A stretch of DNA of 24,681 nt from S012-113 sp965368405 (GTDB lineage Bacteria; Bacteroidota; Bacteroidia; Cytophagales; Cyclobacteriaceae). The DNA lies in contig CBDUMS010000056.1 in NCBI GenBank assembly GCA_965368405.1, positions 1-24,681 on the forward strand, in the 5' to 3' direction. The notes beneath the pieces were generated by a model. The model was not told where the DNA came from. It made no database searches and saw nothing but the letters and a program-made list of their open reading frames with translations. The position numbers and the translations under genes were made by a program. The stretch's first letter is position 1. Each line of letters begins with the position of its first letter. Shown piece by piece: positions 24,622 to 24,681 of the stretch.

Positions 24622-24681
24622 ATGAATAAAACGTTCTATTTACTTAATTACAAAGTTTATGCTGGAATACGTAAAGACCAT
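24622..24681 (+). CDS. possible start of a plus-strand gene (truncated by window)
   Basis: An open frame begins at ATG 24622 and runs to the last base (20 codons: MNKTFYLLNYKVYAGIRKDH). It is transcribed divergently from batD. A TATCTTTC box at 24580-24587, one base off the -7 consensus, could be its promoter. Too little is visible to name a family, and 20 open codons could be chance. Confidence 0.3.
   Translation, partial: MNKTFYLLNYKVYAGIRKDH

Overview
This window comes from a Bacteroidota chromosome, most likely a marine or soil member of the Cytophagales. The evidence is a type IX secretion (T9SS) type A sorting domain, a DUF3078 outer-membrane-type protein, a BatD protein, Bacteroidota-style -7 promoter boxes (TAnnTTTG), AT-leaning intergenic DNA, and a MarR-led fatty-acid oxidation operon whose bifunctional enzyme has its dehydrogenase half first. 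No rRNA, tRNA, CRISPR array, transposase or phage gene was found. No stretch over 300 bases lacks a gene; the longest gap (14,969-15,245) may hold a tiny membrane-protein reading frame.

Layout. (1) 1-1,509, minus strand: the N-terminal part of a MATE efflux transporter running off the window, and a bestrophin-like membrane protein. (2) 1,510-8,094, plus strand: a beta-oxidation operon with a MarR regulator, a 3-hydroxyacyl-CoA dehydrogenase/enoyl-CoA hydratase, a small four-helix-bundle (23S intervening-sequence type) protein, a thiolase and a long acyl-CoA dehydrogenase. It ends at a hairpin shared with the converging patatin gene. Upstream lie two copies of a 23-bp repeat, spaced 30 bp apart, next to a -7 box that almost touches the marR start codon. 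(3) 8,084-14,968, minus strand: a cell-surface cluster of a beta-helix protein, a 1010-residue PKD/T9SS protein, a lipocalin-like lipoprotein, an outer-membrane beta-barrel, a two-TM protein and a patatin phospholipase. (4) 15,246-17,014, plus strand: an MscS channel and a DUF3078 protein. (5) 17,019-24,519, minus strand: a secreted M28 peptidase, then an nfu gene, two tandem glutamate-type symporters, aroC and batD. A divergent reading frame may begin at 24,622.

How the genes fit together. The MarR protein probably senses acyl-CoA or a related ligand and controls the three beta-oxidation enzymes, which together cover all four steps of the cycle. The surface cluster looks like a set of exported proteins made together, but its substrate or role cannot be read from sequence. 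The batD-aroC-symporter-nfu run mixes unrelated housekeeping roles; nfu seems to have its own promoter.

No clearly new biological system stands out. The best leads are the repeat/promoter arrangement before marR, the four-helix-bundle gene sitting between inverted TAGTAGTRAG motifs inside the fad operon, the tiny Trp-TM-Arg reading frame ahead of the surface cluster, and the alternating repeat architecture of the PKD protein.
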